Origin: Bryobacterales bacterium
Lineage (GTDB): Bacteria > Acidobacteriota > Terriglobia > Bryobacterales > Bryobacteraceae
Assembly (NCBI GenBank): GCA_003142355.1
Contig: PLMF01000385.1
Coordinates: 1,985 to 16,026 of the forward strand
DNA: 14,042 nucleotides
Direction of reading: 5' to 3'
Shown here: positions 1 to 7,400 of the stretch, piece after piece
How positions within the stretch are numbered: the stretch's first letter is position 1
Layout of the letters: every line of letters begins with the position of its first letter
The notes under the pieces: model-generated
Databases searched by the model: none
Told to the model about the DNA's origin: nothing
What the model saw: only the letters and a program-made list of their open reading frames with translations
Position numbers and translations under genes: made by a program

Positions 1-848
1 GTGTTGTTGGCCACGCTGCGGATCGCGCGCTCGTGGTAGAGCAGGTCGTAGTCGAGCTGCGGAATCGGGCTCATGTGAATCCCGCCGATGGCCACGGTCC
101 CTCCGCGTTTGAGCGCCCGCAGCGCCGCGATTACCAACTCGCCGGCGGGCGCGAAGATCAGGGCGGCGTCGACTTTGTCGGGCGGCGCGTCATCCGATCC
201 GCCGGCCCACACCGCGCCCAGGTCGAGCGCCAGCTTCCGATGGCGCGGGTTGCGTGACATGGCGTAGACGCCGATGTTCCAGTAGCGCGCCACCTGAATG
301 GCGACGTGCGCGGCGGCGCCGAAGCCGTACATGGCAAGGCGTCCCCCCGGCTCGACGCCGGAAAGCCGCAAGGTGCGGAAGCCGATGATTCCGGCGCACA
401 GCAGCGGCGCCACATGCAGGTCGCTCGACCCCTCCGGCAGCGCGTACACGAAATCCTCGGGGGCCACCACGTACTCGGCGTAGCCGCCATCCACCATCCA
501 GCCGGTGAACACGGCGCGCTCGCAGAGGTTCTCACGCGCCGACCGGCAGTATTCGCACACGCCACAAGTCTGGTGCAGCCAGGGGATGCCCACGCGCGCG
601 CCCGGTTGGAAGCGCGACGCGTGGGCGCCGTTCACTTCCACCATGCCCACCACCTGGTGGCCGGGCACGATGGGCGATTTCCTCGGAGGCAGTTCGCCCT
701 CGACCACGTGGAGGTCGGTGCGGCACACCCCACACGCATGCACCCGCACCAGCACCTGGCCGGCGGCAGGCTTCGGCTTGGGCAGTTCCACGATGCGCAG
801 CGGATTCGATTCGACGGGCGCAGGCGACACGAGTATACAGGCCTTCAT
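1..848 (-). CDS. Zinc-dependent alcohol dehydrogenase family protein (3' end cut by window edge)
   Basis: Medium-chain dehydrogenase/reductase, expected to oxidise alcohols or reduce aldehydes with NAD(P)(H) in the cytoplasm. The 282 visible residues start [11 protein letters not shown]. Catalytic-zinc ligands are visible at C42 ([10 protein letters not shown]), H64 (VPGHQVVG) and C151 (LLCAG). The structural-zinc cysteines are C95, C98, C101 and C109 ([15 protein letters not shown]). A Rossmann glycine motif lies at 174-180 (YGFGAAA). The whole most resembles the adh_fam_2/CAD-like subgroup (TIGR02822, from memory). The residue after H64 is Gln, where most relatives have Glu. The family is about 330-350 residues, so roughly 50-60 C-terminal residues lie outside the window. 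The ATG at 848 fits the family N-terminus. No Shine-Dalgarno is visible, and a GATAAT lies 6 nt upstream of it, so a leaderless transcript is possible. It is divergent from the small membrane-protein gene at 881. Substrate is unknown. Confidence 0.93.
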   Translation of the reverse strand, partial: MKACILVSPAPVESNPLRIVELPKPKPAAGQVLVRVHACGVCRTDLHVVEGELPPRKSPIVPGHQVVGMVEVNGAHASRFQPGARVGIPWLHQTCGVCEYCRSARENLCERAVFTGWMVDGGYAEYVVAPEDFVYALPEGSSDLHVAPLLCAGIIGFRTLRLSGVEPGGRLAMYGFGAAAHVAIQVARYWNIGVYAMSRNPRHRKLALDLGAVWAGGSDDAPPDKVDAALIFAPAGELVIAALRALKRGGTVAIGGIHMSPIPQLDYDLLYHERAIRSVANN

Positions 849-880
849 GGCTTGATTATCCCGCAGGGTGCAAGAATAGT

Positions 881-1039
881 ATGGTGTCGAAGCGCCTCAT
901 GATCGCCATAGTCGGAGCGGGCATCGGCTCGCTGGCCGGCCTGCTGGTCTCCTTCCTGGGGGCGGGCAATTGGGCGCTGATCGCCGGAGCGGTGGTGGGC
1001 GCGGTGGTGCCACTCATCGTGCTCGGCCCGCCGGGGTGA
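881..1039 (+). CDS. Small glycine-rich two-helix membrane protein (hypothetical)
   Basis: A 52-residue ORF, ATG at 881 and TGA at 1037-1039. After a short basic start (MVSKR) come two hydrophobic stretches, about residues 7-27 and 31-49, rich in Gly and Ala with GxxxG-like spacing ([19 protein letters not shown]). This resembles glycine-zipper mini-membrane proteins. A weak AGGG-type ribosome site lies about 10 nt upstream. It diverges from the dehydrogenase gene with 32 bp between starts, and its stop lies 3 bp before the large inverted repeat, which could terminate it. I recognise no family. The hydrophobic pattern and the snug fit between neighbours favour a real gene, but an ORF this short could be chance. 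Confidence 0.5.
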   Translation: MVSKRLMIAIVGAGIGSLAGLLVSFLGAGNWALIAGAVVGAVVPLIVLGPPG

Positions 1040-1042
1040 TAG

Positions 1043-1097
1043 GAAAAAGGGGTCAGACGCATTTTCCGCCGCGGAAAATGCGTCTGACCCCTTTTTC
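1043..1097. repeat. Perfect 27-bp inverted repeat (REP-like palindrome, possible bidirectional terminator)
   Basis: The left arm 1043-1069 is the exact reverse complement of the right arm 1071-1097, around one central base (C1070). The arms run GAAAAAGGGGTCAGACGC then ATTTTCCGC. RNA from either strand could form a 27-bp hairpin whose 3' arm ends in CCCCTTTTTC, a terminator-like feature on both strands. It lies between the stop of the small plus-strand gene (1039) and the minus-strand permease gene, whose stop codon is inside it. The GGGGTCAGAC core resembles palindromes I recall as dispersed intergenic repeats in several phyla, sometimes linked to REP-associated transposases. That resemblance was not checked. 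Confidence 0.85.
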
Positions 1098-1964
1098 GAG
1101 CAAGGTGTCGGCTAGCAGAAGGTAACCGAGCAATACCGGGATGATGGCCAATCCGGGCGCCAGCATCCACCCATGTGCCACCAGGGCGTGATACTGCTGG
1201 GCTTCGGCCAGCATGTTGCCCCAGCTCGGCACCGGTTCGCTTACTCCCAAGCCCAGGAACGAGAGTGCGACCTCCGCCAGAATGTACTGCGGGATCAATA
1301 CCGTCGCCTGCGTGAGCACCACGCCCAGGGTCAGCGGCAGGATGTGGCGCCGGATCAGATAAGCATCGGAAGCACCGAAGCCGCGCGCGGCCAGGACGAA
1401 GCCGCGCTCCCTGGCGCTGAGCACCACGCCGCGGATCAGGCGCGCGGGCCGCACCCATCCGACTCCGCCGATGATCGCTATGAGCAGGAAAAACGCCTGA
1501 ACGGTGGTGATATGGAGCGGCAGAAATGCCCGCACGCCGAGCAGCAAATAGAGCCACGGCAGGGCCATCACCAGCTCGCCGCCGCGCATGAGCAGGCGAT
1601 CGAGCCATCCGCCGTAAAAGCCCGCCGCCGTCCCCAGCGCCAGGCCCAGGCCGAGAGACAGGAACGCCGCCAGCAACCCGGTGAGCAACGACACCCGCCC
1701 GCCGTATAGCAGGCGCGAGAACACGTCCCTGCCGTAAGCATCGGAGCCGAGCAGGAAGACGACGCCCGGCTCGCGCACGCCAAAAAGGCGCCCGTGGACC
1801 AGGAACTGAAGACGCGACAAGTCAATGCGGGTGGGCGGAGCGTAGGGGAACTCGCGGTGCTGTTCGGCGTACGGATAGGGCGCCAGAAAACCGGCGAAGA
1901 TCGCGAGGCCGTGGAGAATTCCGAGAAAGACAAGTGCCGCCGCGATCTTTGTTCGTCTGGTCAT
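1053..1964 (-). CDS. ABC transporter permease, DppC/OppC family (peptide/nickel-type importer)
   Basis: Inner-membrane permease of a binding-protein-dependent importer, 303 residues. An N-terminal helix (about 7-29) is followed by a periplasmic segment and the family hallmark LGSDAYGRDVFSRLLYGGR, then a BPD_transp_1 domain with several helices. The EAA cytoplasmic loop that contacts the ATPase is visible (ARGFGASDAYLIRRHILP), as is FLGLGVSEPVPSWGNML near the C-terminus. The ATG overlaps the upstream permease stop as ATGA (1961-1964), which implies translational coupling. The last 14 residues (EKGVRRIFRGGKCV) and the TGA are encoded by the inverted repeat at 1043-1097, where relatives end in something like DALDPRLR. 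The tail therefore looks replaced by a repeat insertion. The core fold appears intact, so function may be retained. Substrate is not predictable. Confidence 0.93.
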   Translation of the reverse strand: MTRRTKIAAALVFLGILHGLAIFAGFLAPYPYAEQHREFPYAPPTRIDLSRLQFLVHGRLFGVREPGVVFLLGSDAYGRDVFSRLLYGGRVSLLTGLLAAFLSLGLGLALGTAAGFYGGWLDRLLMRGGELVMALPWLYLLLGVRAFLPLHITTVQAFFLLIAIIGGVGWVRPARLIRGVVLSARERGFVLAARGFGASDAYLIRRHILPLTLGVVLTQATVLIPQYILAEVALSFLGLGVSEPVPSWGNMLAEAQQYHALVAHGWMLAPGLAIIPVLLGYLLLADTLLEKGVRRIFRGGKCV

Positions 1965-2905
1965 TGCATCCGAATCCGAGGATCCATGCGATACAGCAGA
2001 ATGTCGGCCAGCAGGTTCCCCACCACCAGCAACGACGCCGATAGCATCACCACCGCCAGCACCAGCGCAAAGTCCCGGGCCATGATGGCCTCGAGGAACA
2101 GCGGCCCCAATCCGGGCCAGCCCATGACCACCTCAACCAGCAGCGAGGCGCTCAGCAGAGTTCCGAGGGAGAAGCCAAAGAGCGAGATGAGCGGGTTCGC
2201 CGCGGCCGGTAACAGGTGCCGGAACAGCAGGCGCTGCCGCGGAATGCCCTGCGCCCGAGCGCTCAACGCGAACGGCGAATCGATCGCTTCCGCCATGCTC
2301 GCGCGGACGTGGCGGACCAGCGTCGGCAACATGCCCAGCACCAGCACGGCCACCGGAAGCACCAGGTGCCAAGCCACATCTTCGACCCGCTCCGGCCCGG
2401 GCGACACCATGCCGCCCGCCGGAAACCAGCCGGTTTCGACCGCCAGCATCAGAAAGACGATGGCCCACAGCAGGTCGGGGATGGCCAGCAAAAAAGACAG
2501 GACCACTTTCGAAACGCTGTCGAACCACGTCCCACGCGCGGTGGCGTTCCAAATGCCCAGCGGAAGGGCCAGCAGCCAGGCCAGGAAGGTAGCGGTTCCG
2601 GTCAACAGAAGAGTGGCGCGAACCCTTCCCCACAGCAACGGTCCGACCGGGCTGTTGTACGCCAGGGAGTAGCCGAAATCGCCTCGGAGCACGGAAGCCA
2701 CCCAGGCGGCATACCGCACCGGCAAGGGCCGGTCGAGACCGTACTGGGTGCGCAGAGCCGCGACTGCTTCCGCCGATACCCGGGGGTCGGCGCGAAGCTC
2801 CGAAAAGTAATCGCCCGGCGCCAGCTCCGCGAAGACAAAGGACAGCACTGAGACCCCCACCAGCAGCAATAAGCCGTGCAGCAATCTGCGGCCAATGTAT
2901 CTCAT
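1961..2905 (-). CDS. ABC transporter permease, DppB/OppB family
   Basis: First permease of the importer, 314 residues. Family features in order: an N-terminal helix (about 9-28, starting RRLLHGLLLLVGVSVLSF), the LAPGDYF segment, the periplasmic YGLDRPLPVRYAAWV region, the GDFGYSLAYNSPV motif, then the transmembrane BPD_transp_1 domain. The EAA loop is SARAQGIPRQRLLFRHLLP, followed by a conserved segment ending MGWPGLGPLFLEAI. It ends in MDPRIRMQ, the usual terminus for this family, unlike its partner permease. The length is typical. The start overlaps the preceding ATPase stop as ATGA (2902-2905) and the stop overlaps the next permease start by 4 bp, so the three reading frames are tightly coupled. 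It forms a heterodimer with the DppC-like permease. Confidence 0.95.
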   Translation of the reverse strand: MRYIGRRLLHGLLLLVGVSVLSFVFAELAPGDYFSELRADPRVSAEAVAALRTQYGLDRPLPVRYAAWVASVLRGDFGYSLAYNSPVGPLLWGRVRATLLLTGTATFLAWLLALPLGIWNATARGTWFDSVSKVVLSFLLAIPDLLWAIVFLMLAVETGWFPAGGMVSPGPERVEDVAWHLVLPVAVLVLGMLPTLVRHVRASMAEAIDSPFALSARAQGIPRQRLLFRHLLPAAANPLISLFGFSLGTLLSASLLVEVVMGWPGLGPLFLEAIMARDFALVLAVVMLSASLLVVGNLLADILLYRMDPRIRMQ

Positions 2906-3651
2906 GCGGGCGCTCCCTCCAGGCTGAGCGCCCGGGCCGCATCCAACAACTCTCTGGTGAGCGGGTGTTGCGGCCTGGCGAGCAGGTCGGCGACGCCGGC
3001 ATGTTCCACAATGCTGCCGTGGTCCATGACGGCGATTTCCCCGGCCAGGCGCCAGACCAGTGCCAGGTCGTGAGAGATCAGGATGTACGTCAGGCCGCGC
3101 CGTTCCTGCAGGTCCAGCAGCAGGCTGGTGACCTGGGCCTGAACGGAAAGATCCAGACCGGCAAAGGACTCGTCCAGAATGAGCAGCTTCGGTTCGACGG
3201 CCAGCGCCCGCGCGATGGCCAGCCGCTGCCGCTCACCGCTGCTGAATTCGAGCGCCGGCGTCTGCGCTGCCTGGCGGGAAAGCCCAACGGTCTCCATCAA
3301 CTCCGACGCCCGCTGCCGCCGCGTCTTTCGGGTTCCGATTCCGCGAATGAGCAGAGGCTCGGTGACAATCTGGGCGGCGGTGAATCGCGGGTTGAGGCTC
3401 GAGGCCGGTTCCTGGAAGATGAGCTGGACATCGGCGCGCGTGGCCTTCCGGCCGTCCAGCCGGATCTCGCCCGAAGTGGGAGTTTCGAAGAGCGCCAGGC
3501 ACCGAGCCAGCGTGGATTTGCCGCCGCCGGACGGCCCCACCAGTCCGAGCGTGTGCCCCCGCTCCAGACTGAACGTCACATCCTGGATCGCCGCGTGGCC
3601 GGCGAAGCTCTTACCGAGTCCCCGAACGCTCAGGAAGGGATCAGCGGCCAT
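2902..3651 (-). CDS. ABC transporter ATP-binding protein, DppF/OppF-like
   Basis: Second nucleotide-binding subunit of the importer, 249 residues, cytoplasmic and docked on the permeases. Walker A is GPSGGGKST (39-47), Q-loop Q80 (LIFQEPASSLNP), Walker B LLILDE (156-161), H-loop H194 (LISHD). The signature is FSSGERQ (136-142), so the usual LSGGE has Phe for Leu and Ser for the first Gly. A short C-terminal part (RPQHPLTRELLDAA) keeps the HP(Y/L)TR motif of the oligopeptide ATPases. The ATG at 3651 lies within the end of the upstream ATPase gene (11-bp overlap), and its TGA overlaps the permease ATG. At 249 residues it is shorter than OppF/DppF (about 320-330), lacking most of the oligo_HPY tail. 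Peptide import is likely; nickel or another small solute is possible. Confidence 0.93.
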   Translation of the reverse strand: MAADPFLSVRGLGKSFAGHAAIQDVTFSLERGHTLGLVGPSGGGKSTLARCLALFETPTSGEIRLDGRKATRADVQLIFQEPASSLNPRFTAAQIVTEPLLIRGIGTRKTRRQRASELMETVGLSRQAAQTPALEFSSGERQRLAIARALAVEPKLLILDESFAGLDLSVQAQVTSLLLDLQERRGLTYILISHDLALVWRLAGEIAVMDHGSIVEHAGVADLLARPQHPLTRELLDAARALSLEGAPA

Positions 3652-4393
3652 GGGCGGTTCCTCTCCCGAACACCTGCCGCGGGGTTCCCCGTTCCACGAT
3701 GCGGCCGGCCTGCATGATGAGCACCTGGTCGGCGGTCCTTGCCAGAACTCCGGGACTGTGGCTGATGAGGAGGAACGAGGTGTGTAGTTTTTCCCTCAGT
3801 TCGCGAAACAGAGATGAGAGTTCCACCACCCGGATGGCGTCGAGGGCCGTGAACGGTTCGTCGGCGATCACCAGCGCTGGCCGGCAAGCCAGAGCCTGGG
3901 CGATGACCACCCTCTGCCGTTCGCCGCCGCTCAACTGGTGCGGATACGCGTCGTACATGCGCCGCGTGGCCGCGAGACCCACCAGGCCGAATAACGACTC
4001 GATGCCATCCTGGCGCCCATGCGCGCGCATCACCTCGGCCACCTGGTCCCCCACGCGCAGCACGGGGTTCAAAGCCAGCAGCGGATCTTGAAAGACCAGT
4101 GAGATCTCCGCGCCGCGTACGCGCTCGAGCTGCCGTTCGGTGGCGGAAAGCAGCTCGAAACCCCGCAGTTGGACGGAGCCGCGGACGCGGTAGCGAGGGG
4201 CCGGGAGCAGGTTCAGCAAAGCCAGCGCCAGGGTGGTCTTTCCGCAGCCGGACTCGCCGAAAAGTCCCACGATGGAGCCCGGGTCCACCTGGAACGATAC
4301 TTCGGAAAGTACCGGTACTGTGATGTTTCGTACGGAGATCGAATCGACCGTGAGATCCCGCACCGCCAACGCCCCGGACGACATCCCTCCCAT
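3641..4393 (-). CDS. ABC transporter ATP-binding protein, DppD/OppD-like
   Basis: First gene of the importer operon, 250 residues from the ATG at 4393. Walker A is GESGCGKTT (46-54), Q-loop Q102 (LVFQDPLLALNP), signature LSGGERQRVVIAQAL (from 154), Walker B LVIADE (174-179), H-loop H212 (ISHSPGVL). All catalytic motifs are canonical. The C-terminus stops soon after the D-loop and H-loop region (RGTPRQVFGRGTAHGR), so the oligo_HPY extension of OppD/DppD, with its cysteines, is absent. The start is uncertain: TTG at 4420 would add MRPGPPCAR, which is not family-like, and ATG at 4384 is equally plausible. None of the three has a well-spaced Shine-Dalgarno. It diverges from the giant gene at 4494. 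No binding-protein gene precedes it in the operon. Confidence 0.92.
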   Translation of the reverse strand: MGGMSSGALAVRDLTVDSISVRNITVPVLSEVSFQVDPGSIVGLFGESGCGKTTLALALLNLLPAPRYRVRGSVQLRGFELLSATERQLERVRGAEISLVFQDPLLALNPVLRVGDQVAEVMRAHGRQDGIESLFGLVGLAATRRMYDAYPHQLSGGERQRVVIAQALACRPALVIADEPFTALDAIRVVELSSLFRELREKLHTSFLLISHSPGVLARTADQVLIMQAGRIVERGTPRQVFGRGTAHGR

Positions 4394-4404
4394 TCTGGCG
4401 CAGG

Positions 4405-4418
4405 GCGGCCCGGGCCGC
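4405..4418. repeat. 14-bp perfect GC palindrome upstream of the ABC operon
   Basis: GCGGCCCGGGCCGC equals its own reverse complement. It lies 12-25 bp upstream of the chosen ATG of the first ATPase gene, in the roughly 100-bp divergent region shared with the giant secreted protein gene. It could be an operator, a hairpin in the leader mRNA, or chance in GC-rich DNA. No second copy was seen in the window. Confidence 0.3.
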
Positions 4419-4482
4419 AATTAGAGATATGCAGACCCAAAGATACTGGAACTGCGGCGGTATTTGAGTTAGCATTCTTGCA

Positions 4483-4487
4483 GGGGG
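4483..4487 (+). promoter_or_regulatory. Ribosome binding site of the giant secreted protein gene
   Basis: GGGGG within CAGGGGGTGT, 6 nt before the ATG at 4494. It fixes the start, which is followed directly by a good signal peptide. No convincing -35/-10 pair was found between this site and the divergent operon. Confidence 0.6.
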
Positions 4488-4493
4488 TGTGCT

Positions 4494-7400
4494 ATGTCGC
4501 GAATCGTTATCGCGCTCTTTTCCTTCCTGCTTCTGGTCCCGCAAGGGCTGCGGGCTACTCTGCAATTGCAGAACGCCGTAATTAGCAAAGTGGCGCCGTC
4601 CACGACTTCTTGCACTGCCCCGCCTCAGGCCACGACTTTCTCGGCCACCGACACGGCCGTCTATGTGTATTTTGACGTCAGTGGCGTGAACGCCGGGGAC
4701 ACGTTCACCGTTGCGTTTTTCGGCCCGTCCGGACAGTTCTATACCGGTGTTGGCGGCGAAAGCGACTGGCAAGGCGCCACAAGCGCTGGCGAATGGTGCT
4801 ACAACACCACCAACGCCCCTTTGCTGATTGCCGGCAACTCGGCCGCGACCATGCCTGGCACCTGGACGGTCGGCATTTACTACAACACCAGCACCACGGC
4901 ATTCGCTTCAGGAACGTTTACGATTACGGCCACAGGAAGCACCGGCGGGCCGACTGTGGCCGCGTCGTCCGATCCCGGTAGCGTAACCACCAACCCTTTC
5001 TATTACACCAACCTGGCATCGCTCACCTACAGTCCGATGCTCTCCAACTTCGACGCCCGCGATATCTTCGGCGGCACATTCACTGGCGCCGCCGGCGAAA
5101 ACGGGCACGCGATTTTCGCCGACACCGTTCCCTCCACCGGCTACTACTCGTTGCAGTTCCAAACCAAGTCTCCGGTCCAACTCACCGGTTATACTCTGTA
5201 CCTGGCCGACGATGGCACGGTTAATCCCGCGTCGCGATCGGCGACCCACTTCACCTTCCTGGCAGGAACGTCGCCCGGCGCTTTGTCGGTGATCTCGCAG
5301 ACCAATCTCGCCCCTCTCGGGTCGTCGTACTACAATATGCTAGGCGTCGCCGGGACGGCTGGGGTGTCCCCCATCAAGGTGACGGACACCTTCGCCGCGG
5401 CGGCGACTTACCAGTATTTCGAGATCCGGTTCACGCCCAACAATGGCACGTATCCGGGCGTACGGGTAATAGAGTTGGTTGCAACCGGGACGGGCGGCGG
5501 CGGCACTACGACGCTTACCGTTGGGCTGACGCCCGCAACCGCCAGCAGTGCGACCGGGACTCAACACACCGTCACCGCCAAAGTGACTGACGCGAACAGC
5601 GTCGCGCAGGCCAACGTCAGCGTGACCTTCACGATTCTCTCGGGGCCGAATGCCGGCGCCACCGGCGTTTGCAGCCCGTCAAGCTGCAAAACGGACTCCA
5701 CCGGCCAGGTCAGTTTCACTTACACTGGCTCGGGCGGAGCGGGACAGGACTCCATCAAGGCGTGCGTTTCGACCACAGTCACCGGCCAGGCGTGCTGCTC
5801 GACGCCGCTCAACGCTATGGCTAGCTTCCAGCCGGAGGCCGCCAAGTCGGGCAAGGTGGTCATCATCGGAGGGGACAAGGTAGACGCGAGTTGTTCGAGC
5901 GGGTCCGCAAACCGGATGGTCACCGATCCATGCCTCCCGATCACCGGGGCGGCGGGCGAGCTGGGCGATTTTACGTTCGCCGGCCTGGCGCCCGCGAGCG
6001 TGACCGCCGCCAACCTAAGCCTATATGACACCGCCGTTCTCAACGTCGCCAGCCCCAGCATGAATTGCGACATGACCAAGCTTTCGGCGCAGGCCAAGAC
6101 CGACCTGGTGTCTTTTGTCGGAGGGGGCAAGAAGCTGCTCATCCTCGATTCCGAGTGCCAGGCGTCGGGCGGCACGGGCATGGATTATAGCTGGCTGCCG
6201 TATCCGTTTACCACTTCCAACCCCGGCCAGGCGGGAGCGCATGGCACGTTAAACATCGTCGAGAACAGCAGCCTGGCCTCAAGCGTTACCGGCAGCGCGT
6301 CCTTCGTCGACGCTAACGACTTGGGCAAGAACACAGATGCCGTAGGCGACATGAACGTGATGACCAGCAAGGACGCGCACTGGTGCCTGGCCATGTCCGG
6401 AACCAATACGAACAACGTCACCGGTCCGACCCAGGCGTATGCCAAGTACCCGGCGGGCACCGACGCGGGGCTATTCATCTACAACGGTTTGGATCACGAC
6501 GAGATAGGGAGCAACGCCAACCTGCGCAAGGTCTGGGTGCTGGAATTGCAGCAGGCGTTCAACCCATCGAACCTGCCCTGCGGTGTAGCCGTGGTCGGCA
6601 TCACGGCCAGCCCCGCTACCGCCACCAACCAGGTGGGGACCACTCACACGGTCACTGCCAAGGTGGTGGACCAGACCGGCAAGGCACAGTCCGCCATCAC
6701 GGTGACCTTCAGCGTCACGGGAACGAACGCCGGGGCCAGCGGCACGTGCAATCCTTCCGGCTGCAAGACGGACTCGACCGGCCAGGCTGCCTTCACCTAT
6801 ACCGGCTCGAAGGGCGTGGGCCAGGACACCATCACCGCCTGCTTCACGCCGGCCGGCGGCACCACCCCGGTGTGCGCCGCGCCAGTGACCAAGACTTGGG
6901 TGACCCAGTCGACCGGCACTCAGACCTGCTCGCCGGTGGTGACCAAGACCTGGACCAGCGGCGGCGTCACCACCGGCCCCGGCATGTGGACCCTGGTTAC
7001 CACCACCGGCGATTGCTCCGTATCCGATGTGTCCAGCAGCTCGGGATCATCCACTCCGGACCCGGCCAAGTGCACCTCCGCGTTCAACGGTTATACAGCA
7101 GTTTGCTGGCCCGGTTCCAGCAGTTGGGGCCCGAACTCGTGTACGTATAAGAACATCTCGGCCGCTTCCTGCACGGGTGGCGCCCACCCCGGCTCTTTGT
7201 ACAGGTGCGATGCCAACGGCACCACGCCGGGCTGCAACTACTATGTCAGCCCCTTAAGCCAATCCCAGCCGGCCGCCCCCTCGACCAACGGAGGGAATAT
7301 CACAGGGTTGATCATGATCACCACCGGCGCCGGGTGCAAATGGAACTCGGTTAGCAACACCAGTTGGATCACGATCGTGAGCGGCGCCGCCGCCACCGGT

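Noticed and set aside
855..860. GATAAT as a leaderless promoter for the dehydrogenase
   Set aside because: It is 6 nt before the ATG and there is no Shine-Dalgarno, but no -35 match is visible. It is too weak to list as a feature.
306..902. 198-codon plus-strand reading frame
   Set aside because: It is antisense to the dehydrogenase, which has complete zinc motifs on the minus strand.
4421..4493. Promoter pair in the divergent region before the giant gene
   Set aside because: TAGCAT at 4470-4475 could be a -10 but has no matching -35 and lies too close to the ribosome site to be convincing.
3630..4772. 380-codon minus-strand reading frame
   Set aside because: It runs antisense to the giant gene's start and across the ATPase in a different frame. 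The true ATPase frame has all Walker and signature motifs.
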